Shown in pieces: positions 11,458-22,123 of a DNA stretch of 64,000 nucleotides; position 1 is the first letter of the stretch; every line of letters starts with the position of its first letter. The notes below the pieces were generated by a model that worked only from the letters and a program-made list of their open reading frames with translations, was not told the DNA's origin and made no database searches. The stretch is from Arthrinium phaeospermum (taxonomy: Eukaryota > Ascomycota > Sordariomycetes > Amphisphaeriales > Apiosporaceae), in assembly GCA_006503535.1 (NCBI GenBank), contig QYRS01000008.1:186001-250000 (forward strand), written 5' to 3'. The position numbers were made by a program, and so were the translations under genes.

Positions 11458-12784
11458 TGTTGATTGGCCTAGAATAAATCACGACAGCCAACTTGCTTAG
11501 CACAGCTATTTTCTTTGTATAGATTCCACCACATATCGACTACTGCTTCACTGGTGCAGGTGCCCAAGTGTATTGGGCTACACTGCGACTTGGGGACAAA
11601 TTACGAATTACGGACACACATTAATTTCTCAGGGGATAGGACAGATTGAAGATGTTTCACGGTTTCGAGGTTTGTCCGGGCCAGATGAAGCATTTCAAGT
11701 GCCCGTCTCATACCCGGACCCCTCTTTCACGATAATGAGGATATGATACGATTTGAATGAATGATGGATGGTGTCTTTATGAGACGGATCAACAGTTACG
11801 CTATACCATGCCAGTCGGCAAACTGGGCTCGTGTCCAATTGGATACTGGCGTTTTGGATACCAACGCAACAGAAGAAATTTCCCAATGATGCTACGAAGG
11901 AACAGGACACTGTAATTAGAATCAATTTCATTAAGCCCATATGATCACCAACCGGCCCTAGGAAGCGGGGAGTGTTGTAGACAAATTGATATCGCAAGTC
12001 CACTACCCGCGTATTGAGACACGTGATATGGGAAATGTAGAAAACATATACTAATATGTTAGTGTTGCACATTCACACAAGACAACAAGATGGCCAAGTC
12101 TCGGGGTTAAAGTTATCATTTTATACATATGTAGTTAGTTTCTTTGATTGTTGTGTATGCAGAATGGCTTCCCTTCTGTGAGCAGTACACACCTTCGCCA
12201 TGTCTTTGAGCCTCCAGTAGGCTCCTCAGAGGTAATAATGATAAGCATCTCCTCATCCACAAAGTGAGGTCCTTCCTTCTAGCACCCTAAAGGCCGAGCT
12301 TCCTTCTCCCAGACTCCCGCCCTCGCCGCGCATAGGAATGGTGTATATCTCAGTTGCGTCGCGGCTATCTCCAAGCCTGACTGGCCTGGGTACCTTTTGG
12401 GTGACCACGACATGTACCGTCGTGTTTGTGTTTCTTGGCGAAATGCAGAAGAGGCACCGCCCATCTGTTTAAATGTGAATGTTGCTGAAAGCTACATACA
12501 AAAGGGGGGCATGGGACTGGAAATCCAAGCCCATGCATCCCCCAAAAAGAGAAGAAGAAAAGATATCATAAAAAAACGTGGCTGTCGTAATAGGATTGTT
12601 TCTCCTTGGCTGGGCTAGCAGCGCTCGCACACTCGCTCGACTGCACTGCTCAGCAATGAGGCAAATTCTTCGATCATGACAGAAAGAAAGAAAAACAAAA
12701 AAAAAAACAAAGGGAAGGTAAGGGGGTGGAAAAGAATGTTTGCTGCCGAAAGAGAAGGGGGCAGGCGGAATGATGACGCCCCCT
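11458..12784. other. Convergent intergenic region, 1.3 kb
   Basis: Lies between the stop codons of two converging genes. It is AT-richer than the neighbouring coding DNA and contains only short open frames. Probably two 3' untranslated regions. No element recognised. Confidence 0.5.
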
Positions 12785-13885
12785 TTAGGGCATGCCCAGA
12801 TATAATTCGAAAATGGTCGACCGTGGCGACAGCACATTGCGGCCGTAGGTAGACTCGTGCTCCGACTCGCTACTATCCTCGTCGGAGACGGGCGAGCGCA
12901 GCGCCAACACCTTGTGCCTCTGGTGATGTTGCTCTTGTTGCTGCTGCTGCTGCTGGGCCTTGACGTGGGGGCAGCGGCCCTGCCTGACGACGGAGCGGTG
13001 GGTGTGGAAGGAGCACTGGCGGAAGCCGAATTGGCGCTCGTCGTTGCGCAGGTGGTTGGAGGGCAGACGCAGCTGCGGGTTCTTGGTGGCGATGCGGACG
13101 CGGCTCTTGGATATCTTGGAGATGTGGGCGACGTAATCCCGCCAGAAGTCCGGGCAGCCCTCAAAGAGCTCGTTCATCTGCTGCGCCGTGCCGGGGCGAT
13201 CGAAGCCGCCACCCAGCGTCCAGGCCGTCATGGCGACGATCCACTTGCGCAGGCGGCAGCTGGCGTCGGGGTCGCAGTCGACGTAGATGTGGCGCACAAA
13301 CTTGGAGCTGATGTCCCAGTTGCACATCAGGTGCAGGTCCTGGACGGCGTCCATGGCGGCGTCCTGCAGGGCCGGGACCTCGATGACGTGGGCGGCGAAG
13401 AGGTGCAGGTTGACCAGGTCCCACTGCAGCTCCTCGGCGTAGTCGTTGCAGATGGAATCGTCGATGATGGCCCGGAAGTCCTTTTTGCTGATGCTGTTGT
13501 CGTTGCGCTGGTGGAGCCAGTAGGTGAAGAGCTCGAACATCTCGGGATCCTGATCCTCAAGCCAAAGGATGTTGAACTGGGCGTTCTGCTGCTTGAGCAC
13601 GGCCGTGGCGTCCAGACGGTCACGGAAGTAGGGGGAGCAAGACGCCAGGAGCTCCCGGGCTATGATGAACTCGCGGCTCTCCTCGCCGACGAAGACCTGA
13701 ACATTTTCCGATGTGAGGACCCTGTACAAGTCGGAGAGACAAGGGTCAGCGAGATGTCGGCAATGCAGCGTCCGAGGGAAGCGAAGAGCGCCGAAGGAGA
13801 AGGGGAGGTTTGTCGGGACTTACGTAGATATCGAGAACCTCGTGGCCCTCGAGACTCTCTTGAGAGCCGAGCTTGTCGGTGCCAT
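12785..13885 (-). CDS. BTB/POZ domain protein
   Basis: The large exon 12785-13721 begins with a BTB/POZ fold: VQVFVGEESREFIIARELL, then CSPYFRDRL and FELFTYWLHQRN. This is the usual order in fungal BTB proteins. The C-terminal third has a poly-Gln run (about seven Q before EQHHQRHK), an acidic Ser/Glu stretch, and ends YLGMP. A short first exon (13824-13885) starting at the ATG at 13885 joins in frame through a 102-nt intron, giving 332 residues. That first exon is the least certain part: another frame across it also looks protein-like but does not splice in phase. BTB proteins often act as homodimers or cullin-3 adaptors; the role here is not known. The long + strand frame across this locus is a shadow of its GC-rich codon use. 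Confidence 0.75.
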
Positions 13886-15834
13886 TATCGTATTGTAGTT
13901 GTTGTGGCTGTTAGGACTTGCTAACAGTATTATCGAACCAAGAGATATACCAGCGGACGGACCGGGAGAAAAGAAACGAGCGGCGATCACAGTCGACGAA
14001 GAACAAGCCAGGCCAGCTAAAGTCTTGTTGAAGCGGAAAACCTGCCACTTGGGTCGACGACGATGCTACTGACTACGGGATGGACGTAGATAAGAGAGCA
14101 AAGCAGAAGAAGACAAAAAAAAAAAAAAAGCAAACACACACACACCCACACATAACACGGAAGGATAGAGGGCAGCTTTCTAGAAGAGCTTAAACATCAG
14201 GAGTGGAAACACGGCAAGCAGCAGGGAATCCATCCAACCTGGACTTTCTCCAGGATCTCTCGTCTCACCTTGCTGGTGAAAGTAGGCTCGGAGGTTAGGG
14301 ATGCACTCTACTTACCTACTTAGCACGCCCACACACTTGGGATCTTAGCACCCAGGTTATCCGCTGCTGGATGGGGTGGGTTGTGATGCTACGCAAAGTA
14401 GACAAGCGGCCCAAGACCCTGGACGTTTCTCCCGGACCGGACAGAAGAGTGGGAGCCCACACGCAGGCAAGCCACGAGAAGACAGGGCAAAGAGACCAGG
14501 GCCCAGGCAACAGGACGGTGGACCAGGCCCAGGCCCGGAAACAAGATGAACAGTGAGGAGTCGTCAGACACCGAAACGAAACGGGTGCCCACGAGCCATG
14601 CGGCCGTCTCCATAGTTCAGTGTTGTATGTATATGGCGCGGGAGTTGCCAAAAAGTGACATGGACCGACCATGGGCCTTGGGTCCATGGGCCTCGATAAC
14701 CTTGTCCAACTATAATTTTTTTTATTTTCCCTTTTTCTTTCTCCCTTCCTTTGGCGGAGCATGTCCGATAGAGCACCCCCTGATCTGCGAGCGAGTAGCT
14801 TCCTTCAAGAGAAAGACGAGATGGAAAAAAAAAAACATCCAATGTGCATGCTGACAGAGCAGAGCCCCACGTCGACCTGTCTGGGGTTGAGGGCCAGCTG
14901 GGAAATCGGCCAAAACAAGCTTACAATTCGTGCACACACCATCATTTCGTGCAGCGATCGGGTTATGTACTTGAAATAACCTATGAGGTAAGTGCAAGTC
15001 TCAGCCTGAAACCCGGCCGCCTATCAGACGCGCATGTCGTTGTCGAATCGTTATCGTGAATGCACGCCTAACCTGACGGCGGCCAGATGGGATTGCCGCC
15101 TTTCCGCGCCTCGTGTTTCCAACTAGGATTGGCGCGGCTTGTTTCGAAAGACTCCCCCAGAGCCCGTGAGCCTGCATGCAGTCGTGTTTGCCGTATGTAT
15201 ACATACCTACTTACTACCACCTACCTACCTAGTGCTATGTAACCTCGCTCTTCGAGTAGATTGGAGGGGATTCGCACGTCATGCAGGCTCGTTACTAAGT
15301 CACCTTCCCCTCACCTCCCGAGGCTATCGGCAAGCGAATACATGACGGCCACCTAGTTGAGTAGCTATGTAAGTACAAGTATATAAGCAGCTCTGGAATA
15401 CCCGCCTCGTGCCTCGGTCGCAACGCAGTCGCCGAAGCAAAGACGAGAAACAATCACCGGGATCCAGTGCTGCTGCTGCCGTTGCACGTTTTTCTTTCCC
15501 AAGCTCAGGCTGTGACAAGGCGGCTCAATCTGTATACCTAAGGTGGCACGTCCCCTACGTAATTTATTCGATCCCTTGTCCCTGTCGCTGGCTCCCCCCC
15601 AAGGGCCCCTCAAGCCCCCCTGCTGCATCCGTTCTCAAACCAAACAAACTCCACCCGCCCTCTAATCCATCCCTGCTCGCCCGGGGATTGCACCGTGGCA
15701 TCGATCCTCAGCTCATCTCGCCAACGCATGCCAAGCCTGTCTCTTTGACCGCGGGCTGTCTCGACCAGCGAGCTAAATTGCCGACGCTCCAAAGCTCCAG
15801 CAAAGTAGCAACGTGCTAGGAGATTTCCATCACC
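13886..15834. other. Divergent promoter region, 1.9 kb
   Basis: Lies between the BTB gene (-) and the old yellow enzyme gene (+). It contains an A15 run (14115-14129) followed by a short CA tract, and a TACCTA-rich patch at 15204-15232. The last 300 bases are C/T-rich, as in fungal leaders. The overlapping open frames around 14.3-15.1 kb have no domains and I did not accept them. Confidence 0.5.
14115..14147. repeat. Poly-A run plus (CA)n
   Basis: Fifteen A residues, a short spacer and a CA tract, upstream of the BTB gene (poly-T on that gene's strand). Confidence 0.8.
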
Positions 15835-17136
15835 ATGGCCCCGTCATCCACTGCCAATGTCCCGGCGCCGGGCGTGCCGTACTTCACCCCGAAGCAGGAT
15901 CCACCCGTCGGCACCGCCCTCCAGCCAGAAACTGCGCCTACCCTGTTCCAGCCGCTGGCCATGCGGGACATGACGCTGCAGAACCGCTTCGTCGTCTCCC
16001 CCATGTGCCAGTACAGCGCCGACGACGGCCACCATACCGACTGGCACTTTGCCCACCTGTCCCAGTTCGTCCTGCGCGGCAACGCCCTGACCATCGTCGA
16101 GGCCACTGCCGTCACCGCCAATGGCCGCATCACGCCGCAGGACTCGGGTCTCTGGAAGGACAGCCAGATCGAGCCTCTGCGCCGCATCGTCACCTTTGCC
16201 CACAGCCAGGGCCAGAAGATGGGCATCCAGCTGGCCCACGCGGGGCGCAAGGCCAGCACTGTCGCCCCCTGGGTCGCCACCCACACCGGCACGGCCAGCG
16301 CGGTCGCGCCCGCCGAGGAGGGCGGGTGGCCCGACAACGTCTGGGCGCCCTCGGCCATCCCCTTTTCCGAGACCTTCCCTCATCCGAAGGAGATGTCGTT
16401 GGGCGACATTCAGGACCTCGTCCAGGCCTTCCGCGACGCGGCCGTCCGCGCCGTCCAGGCCGGCTTCGACATGATGGAGATTCACGGCGCACACGGCTAC
16501 CTACTCACCGAGTTCATGTCGCCCCTGAGCAACAGGCGGACCGACGAGTACGGCGGCAGCTTCGAGAACCGCACGCGGCTGCTGTTCGAGATCATCAAGG
16601 CCGTGCGCCAGGTGATCCCCGAGGGCATGCCGTTGTGGCTGCGCATCTCCTCGACCGAGTGGATGGAGTGGGCTGGCGAGCCCAGCTGGACCGTTCAGGA
16701 CAGCGTCCGGCTGGCCAAGATGCTCCCCGAGGCCGGCATTGATCTGCTGGACGTGAGCTCGGGCGGCAACAACTCGCAGCAGAAAATCCAAATCTCCACC
16801 TACTACCAGGTCGACATCGCCGGCCAGGTCCGGGAGGAGGTCCAGAAGGCCGGTCTCAAGCTGCTCATCGGCGCCGTCGGGTTCATCACCAACGCCGAAA
16901 TGGCGAGGTCCATTGTGCAGGAGAAGCCGGCAGAAAACGGCAACAAGCCGCCGGAGTGCGGAGCCATCGAGGTAGAGCAGGAGGCCGGGCTAAAGACGCA
17001 GGCCGATGTGGTACTGATGGCACGACAGCTTCTCCGGGAGCCCGAGTTTCCCCTCAAGTGTGCCTTTGAACTCGGGGTTGAGGTCAAGTGGCCCAACCAG
17101 TATGCTCGCTCAAACTGGAGGGCTCATCGTCACTAG
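15835..17136 (+). CDS. Old yellow enzyme family NADH:flavin oxidoreductase (YqjM-like)
   Basis: Intronless, 433 residues. An FMN-binding TIM barrel is evident. C58 and Y60 in PMCQYS match the cysteine/tyrosine pair of YqjM-type (class III) old yellow enzymes, not classical yeast OYE. HAGRKAS follows near residue 140. The substrate-binding histidine pair is H217/H220 in HGAHGYL, followed by SNRRTDEYGGSFENR. The family reduces activated alkenes such as enones using NAD(P)H. The physiological substrate is unknown. The ATG at 15835 has a good fungal context (ATCACCATGG). The gene is GC-rich with strong third-position bias, so long open frames appear in all other frames; these are shadows. Confidence 0.93.
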   Translation: MAPSSTANVPAPGVPYFTPKQDPPVGTALQPETAPTLFQPLAMRDMTLQNRFVVSPMCQYSADDGHHTDWHFAHLSQFVLRGNALTIVEATAVTANGRITPQDSGLWKDSQIEPLRRIVTFAHSQGQKMGIQLAHAGRKASTVAPWVATHTGTASAVAPAEEGGWPDNVWAPSAIPFSETFPHPKEMSLGDIQDLVQAFRDAAVRAVQAGFDMMEIHGAHGYLLTEFMSPLSNRRTDEYGGSFENRTRLLFEIIKAVRQVIPEGMPLWLRISSTEWMEWAGEPSWTVQDSVRLAKMLPEAGIDLLDVSSGGNNSQQKIQISTYYQVDIAGQVREEVQKAGLKLLIGAVGFITNAEMARSIVQEKPAENGNKPPECGAIEVEQEAGLKTQADVVLMARQLLREPEFPLKCAFELGVEVKWPNQYARSNWRAHRH

Positions 17137-17380
17137 ATGTAGGGCCTAGAGTAAGGGCGACGATGAGATGATACACGGATTGCAGGGGACAGGCGAGCGG
17201 GATTTATGAGACATGATGGTATGCGATGAATGCTTTCACTTTGACTTCGATCCGCCCTAATGCGAGAGCTAGCACAAAATGCACGATACAGCGGGTTGAA
17301 ATGAGCCTGAGCTGATGCACATGTCTTTGATCTGGCCAGTCCGTCGGGCTTGCTGGCTTCCTTGATTGCGTCCCCCCAGC

Positions 17381-17639
17381 CTACTTCCTCTTGGGCGGGT
17401 ACTTCTTGCTGCCCACCTCGACCTTGGGCTCGCAGGTGCACCACTCGTCTTCTTTGATGTTGTCCATGACGCTGGGAATATGGCTCCCACAACCGTACCA
17501 GGTTGCCTTGTCTATTGGTGGTGCTTAGCCAAGTGTCCTCTGGGTTTGGCCAAAGATGCACCGATATGCTTCACTTTGCACGTGAGGGGGCAAGGGACGA
17601 TAACATACTGCAGCTTCCGCAAGTTACTTTCATACACAT
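17381..17639 (-). CDS. 53-residue cysteine-rich (zinc-ribbon-like) small protein
   Basis: A small spliced gene. Exon 1 is 17609-17639 and exon 2 is 17381-17511; they join in frame to 53 residues. Exon 1 encodes MCMKVTCGSC. Exon 2 continues with ATWYGCGSHIPSVMD and WCTCEPKVE before a basic tail ending PPKRK. Cysteines fall as CGSC, then C in YGCGSH, then CTC. A zinc-ribbon-like metal site is likely by inference. The pattern of a CxxC, GCGxHxPxVMD and WCxCxPK agrees with a family of tiny fungal proteins I recall as uncharacterised. The intron (17512-17608, GTATGT donor, ATAG acceptor) separates the first cysteine pair from the rest. It converges on the old yellow enzyme gene 244 bases away. Confidence 0.8.
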
Positions 17640-18354
17640 TTTGCAAGATTGCAGGTGGTAGTGGTGATAATGACGATGATGCCAAGAGGTGGTTGATGAC
17701 AATAAGTTGCGAGGGTTGTTGGTTAAATTAGAAGGTGAATGAACGAAATGGTTGGTTCAGATGATATTCAAAATCTGGAAATCGGTTATGGATGGGTACA
17801 TGTGTAGATTGTACTGAGGTAGGTCCCCGGATTTGAACGCCGTCCACCACACACACACACACACAAACAGCCTGGATTCTGCGAACTGCTGCGGGTAATC
17901 TGATCGGCGAACTACTCTTCCGATGCTACAAGCAAACCCAACTACCCGCTTACCCCGTTCTCCGAAGTCGCCGATTATCTACCTATTGGGTTGAGGGTGC
18001 TGATCAGTGTTCCAAATATTGATCCATCAATAGCATTTGGAACTGCATGTACTTACATGTAAGGGTTATATTCATGTTGATATGATATATTATATTATAT
18101 TTACTATAGTTTTTTATTCGGATGCATGTTTGCAGTGCTCATTAAATCACCTCCTTACACTTAGTTAGATGTCATTCAATTCTTCGAAACCACACAAGTA
18201 AAATCCGCGGCGAAACGTAGCCAATAACCAAAGTAAAGACAGTAAATATAAGGACACGGGATATAAATAAATATTTCACATGTAACGCCCGCCAAAATGC
18301 CACATCACACCACACGGCTATGTACGCGTAGACGTCTCGTAAACCCGGTACATC
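17640..18354. other. Intergenic, 0.7 kb, AT-rich
   Basis: Contains a CA microsatellite (17849-17865) and a markedly AT-rich stretch around 18060-18115. No gene seen. It should hold the promoter of the small cysteine-rich gene and the 3' end of the peptidase gene. Confidence 0.5.
17849..17865. repeat. (AC)n microsatellite
   Basis: About eight AC units in non-coding DNA, roughly 210 bases upstream of the small cysteine-rich gene. Confidence 0.8.
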
Positions 18355-19338
18355 TCATTCGACATGCGACTCGCGCTCGTCCGGCTTCCTGCTGCCCATC
18401 TCGCTCTCGGCTATGGATCGAATGAGCTGGGTCGCAATCTCCCCTCCGCTCTTGATGATCTCCTGCGATTGCTCACAGGGGACGTGGAGAAACAGGACCT
18501 TGCGCGGCCGGTTCTGTTTCGTCAGGTGGGCCATGCTGGAGTAGTAGATGAAGTCGCACAAGTAACGTCCCGGGTCCTCAGATATCCTCAGGTCCAGCCC
18601 CTTCTGCAACGATTCGAAATGTGCACAAGTACGTCAGCCATCGGAAATAAAAACGAGTATACTTGCGCGTGGCGCCTTTCTAGGCACCGGAACATACCGG
18701 ACAGCGTTCGACCCATCGCTTGTGGATATCGCTCACGTCCAAGTCGGACAGGAGCTCCTGCGGCAGGCCCTCCCAGATCCACCCCTCGTCGCCGCCCGCC
18801 TCGCGGCGCCGCCGGTCGTCCTGCAGGAACTGGCCGTCGACGTCCTTGATCAGGTAGCCGGCGCGGTGGGCCCGCCGCTCGACCTGCCACAGGTGCTGGG
18901 GCCCGGCCATGCCGATGTGCAGCACCGCGTCGACCTTGCAGTCCGGGTCGTCCCACAGGCTCGGCACCAGGCCCCGGACCACTTCGTAGTTGACGCGGAC
19001 CGGCGCCGGATGCAGCAGGATACGGACCCGCGGCAGGGGAGGGACAGAAGAGGCAGTCTTATGGGCCGGGTCCTTCACCCGGTCGACAGGGAGGTACTCG
19101 GGCAGCGACCGGGCGATCTCCCACGATGGGTTGACCGGGTATTGTTCTTTGAACGGCTTCAGACAAGAATAGATGAGTTAAGAGTTCGAGTTCTGATGGC
19201 ATCGGCTCAAGAAGACAAACGTGTCCCCATATGCAGGTTGAGAGTAAGGGTATATGCACTCATGGCTTGACTTACACCGAAGCCCGTTACCAAGATGGTG
19301 AACTCGTCGTCGTCTCTGGAAATACCGACGGAGCCCAT
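18355..19338 (-). CDS. Pyroglutamyl peptidase I (peptidase C15)
   Basis: Three exons (19276-19338, 18698-19156, 18355-18603), all breaking between codons, give 256 residues. The opening ILVTGFG and PFKEQYPVNPSW match the GFxPF...NPS start of this cysteine peptidase family. The triad can be assigned by position: E114 in QVERRAH, C190 in PGRYLCDFIYY and H214 in VLFLHVP. The enzyme removes N-terminal pyroglutamate from peptides in the cytosol. The fungal form carries an extra charged loop around 125-150 (DDRRRREAGGDEG) that short bacterial enzymes lack. The triad is complete, so activity is expected. Confidence 0.9.
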
Positions 19339-20221
19339 GGTTGCGTGTGCAAAGCTAAGCTTTGCCGGAGGGAGAGGCGAGGAGGAGAGGCAATCGGGGG
19401 GAAATGCTCAATCGTACAAGACGTGTCCCCTGGTCTGGTCTGGGAGGGAGTGATGCAGTGCCGTTGTCATTCCCAGAGGGGGGCTACGCTATGTTATGTT
19501 ATGTTATGTTGAAAGATGGAGAAGAGGTGACTGTGACTACATGTAAGTATTGATGTAGGTAACTGCAAAGAGCAAAGGGCGACTCCGCTCCTCCGCATGA
19601 TGACGGACCGACCCCCTCGGTCTGAAGTTTATTGTTCTGTTACGTTTGGGAATGGGAAAGCAAGCAAATGGCTGTTGCAGCATTTGCGACCTGTTGCATG
19701 CGAAATGGCGGAAATCATGCTCTCTGACCACCTCCCTGTCCCCCCCCCAGAGCTGGAATGTTGTCCGAACTTTGCGCAAGCGTCCGGCGGCTGGCAGCTG
19801 GGCCTCGGGTGTTTTTGGTGGGTTAACGTTAACGTGGTGGTGGTGGTGGTTGTTGGGTTTGGAGCAGGTTTGGCGTCACCCCAAAGTAGGTAGGTAGTCG
19901 TAGGTTACACAATTACTTCCTTCTTCTGACCTGCATTGGCGCATCACCGGCCAACCGGGTACGAATGCCATGCATGCACGCTGCCATCCTTGGCCTTTTC
20001 TCTGACATACCTTGATCTTCCAGTAAGTACATAACGTAGGTAAGAAACCGAAGCAATTCCATGACTTGATTGGCCAACCCTCGGCCGACCAAAGGCTGTT
20101 GTTAACTACCTACTTCGGCGGTTAGTTCGCCTGTTCGAGGCAAATCGCATTATCCTGTATTACATGAACCACCGTGCATTCGCTATCCAGTGTGCGGGCA
20201 CGTCTGATTGAGACTGGCTGA
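19339..20221. other. Intergenic, 0.9 kb
   Basis: Lies upstream of the peptidase gene and downstream of the glycosylase gene (both -). Contains a short ATGTT repeat (about 19490-19510), a GTG/GTT run near 19832-19855 and a TAGGTAGGTAG cluster at 19886-19905. No gene recognised. Confidence 0.5.
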
Positions 20222-22123
20222 CTACTCAACCCCATCCTCGGTACCGCCTTCTTCTCCCTTCGTCAATATTTCCAAGTTCCCCGTGTTGTTCCAGGCGACT
20301 CGGCCTTCATTGACCGCGGACCGCAGCTGTTCGGGCAGCACCTCCTTATCGCCTGTGACCGGATCCCATGCCCAACCCTCCTGCATCCACATCCACCGCA
20401 GATACGCCCGTAGCTCCTTATCCTGCGGCAGTACACGCATCCACTCGGGCTGAAACTCGCCCTCGCGACCCTTGCCCTTCCAGTCTTGGGCGCGCCCGAG
20501 CAGGACATCGCGGCAGAAGATGCGCCAGCTGTCGATCGCATACGCGCCTTGCGTCATGTGACCAATCTCCCATGCCGAGGTACGTGAGTCGTCGTGTTCT
20601 TGGGGTGCGAGCTCCTCTCCGGCCCGTATATCGCTGCCATCCCCCGGCCGAGGGTAGTTCTTGACGCCGTAGCGAACATCCTTTGTCGGGGGGCTTTCGA
20701 GCCATATGCGAGCAAACTTCTGGATCTGTGCCGTACGGACTACCGACAGCCCGAGATGTTTGATCATGGCCGCGATCTCACTTGACGGCGCCCCCGCAAG
20801 CGCCTCCGGGCCGTGAAAGGTTTCCATCAACGTGCGGAACACGGGGATGGCCGCCTTCCCAGACGTCTTGACCAAGAAGGTGACGGCGATGAGCAGGCGA
20901 AAAGGGTCATCGGCAAGCTCTTCTTGCACGAGGCCGAATCGCTGTGCGGATAGTGTAGGAAATGGCAATGCGGAGACTGTTCCCTTCGGCGGACGTGGAC
21001 TCTTCGTTTTCGTAGGACTCGTGACCTTGGGGACAGCCTCGAAGAACTTTGAAGAATTGATTCGCTTCGGTGTACATATGGATGAACGAAGTACGCGCCG
21101 GGTTGGCTTATCGACCGTATTAGAAGCTTGTTCGCTTCCAACCAATGTAGCTTGCAAGGAACCCGATATCGTGCTCTCGTCCCCATTTATCGTAGATTTG
21201 ACCTCGTCGTAAGTTCCTGGATGTGGCGACTGCCTATCCACTGCAGTATCGAACTGCTGGATCTGGATATCGTAACCACTCATGGCATCCTCACGTTCCA
21301 CATCACAATAATCATCCGCTGTCCGGGTTGTGGAAAGACCCTGGGTGTGATCTTTATTTTGGCCTTCGTCATCATCTTGAGGGCCCTCATTGTCTTGGGC
21401 GGCGTCATTGTCTTTGTCATTCCCGCTCCCGAGATACCAGGTCCTGGCGTCCTGCAAGACTGTGGGGTGGTGCTGCGCTGCAAGTGAGGCGTCATTCGGC
21501 TCGAGTTGCGTAGCGAAAGCAGATCCTCTGGTCTGCCTCCTCGCTTGCTTACGAGCCCTCTTTGCGATTTTCTTAGCAATGCTCTCAGGGATCTCGTCTT
21601 CGGCAAAGTAAGGCGATTCTTCCCCTCGCTTCCGCTTGTTATGTTTGCTGTCGCCGGCGGAAGTTGTTGGCGCCTGTTGCTGTGCCAACTCGGATTCTAA
21701 TTGACCGGAGGAGACGGGCTTCTGGGGTGAACACCCAAGAAGTCGGGTAACATAGGTGAGAATGTCCTGGCCATCGAGTGGTTCTGGGTTTGCGTCCTTC
21801 CTGAGCAATGAGTTGGCACATGCCAGCATCATATCCAACTCCTCAAACCCACGCAGCAGGCCCAAGCCTCGAAATTCAGCGAGCCCGTCCGGGTCCATCT
21901 GGCCATGGGCGACAGCCAGACCAAATGCCTCTCTGTCCAAGTCATCTTTGGTGTTCCAGCCGAACATGAAGTCATCCGCAAGCTGGCTGTCCGGATCCTT
22001 GGCAGTTTCTGCCAGCTCCGTTTGCTGCTGTTGATCCGCTAGGTTAGCGGCCTGCAGCTGTTGTTTACCGGCATCCTTTTCCGCCGACCTCTGCTTCTTC
22101 GATTTCCGTCGGCGGGAGGCCAT
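20222..22123 (-). CDS. MBD4-like HhH-GPD mismatch DNA glycosylase
   Basis: Intronless, 633 residues. The first ~385 residues are low complexity: a basic start (RRRKSKKQR), Gln/Asp-rich stretches and a lysine/arginine patch (KKIAKRARKQARRQTR), probably nuclear targeting. The catalytic domain runs from about 395 to 590: FGLVQEELADDPFRLLIAV, SGKAAIPVF, HLGLSVVRTAQIQKFA, WEIGHMTQGAYAIDSWRIF, then LRAYLRWMW. The aspartate D531 in AIDSWRIF aligns with the catalytic Asp of MBD4 thymine glycosylase, and the downstream W-rich tail also matches MBD4. No methyl-CpG-binding domain is present. Expected role: base excision of T (or U) from G:T mismatches, such as those left by 5-methylcytosine deamination. 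Confidence 0.85.
   Translation of the reverse strand: MASRRRKSKKQRSAEKDAGKQQLQAANLADQQQQTELAETAKDPDSQLADDFMFGWNTKDDLDREAFGLAVAHGQMDPDGLAEFRGLGLLRGFEELDMMLACANSLLRKDANPEPLDGQDILTYVTRLLGCSPQKPVSSGQLESELAQQQAPTTSAGDSKHNKRKRGEESPYFAEDEIPESIAKKIAKRARKQARRQTRGSAFATQLEPNDASLAAQHHPTVLQDARTWYLGSGNDKDNDAAQDNEGPQDDDEGQNKDHTQGLSTTRTADDYCDVEREDAMSGYDIQIQQFDTAVDRQSPHPGTYDEVKSTINGDESTISGSLQATLVGSEQASNTVDKPTRRVLRSSICTPKRINSSKFFEAVPKVTSPTKTKSPRPPKGTVSALPFPTLSAQRFGLVQEELADDPFRLLIAVTFLVKTSGKAAIPVFRTLMETFHGPEALAGAPSSEIAAMIKHLGLSVVRTAQIQKFARIWLESPPTKDVRYGVKNYPRPGDGSDIRAGEELAPQEHDDSRTSAWEIGHMTQGAYAIDSWRIFCRDVLLGRAQDWKGKGREGEFQPEWMRVLPQDKELRAYLRWMWMQEGWAWDPVTGDKEVLPEQLRSAVNEGRVAWNNTGNLEILTKGEEGGTEDGVE

Noticed and set aside
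12385..12415. GGGTGACCACGACATG, reminiscent of the 3' part of a dispersed fungal 5S rRNA gene
   Set aside because: Only the short GGTGACCAC word matches. The rest of the ~120-base 5S sequence is absent.
12857..13924. 355-codon + strand frame over the BTB gene
   Set aside because: Leu/Val/Asp repeats are the shadow of the antisense BTB codons. The minus strand has a clear BTB fold.
14316..15059. Several 70-150 codon frames upstream of the old yellow enzyme
   Set aside because: No shared domain, no splice continuity, and they overlap each other on both strands.
15813..16742. Long alternative frames over the old yellow enzyme gene (both strands)
   Set aside because: Arg/Pro/Ala/His-rich shadows of a GC-rich gene. 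Only the frame from 15835 has family motifs.
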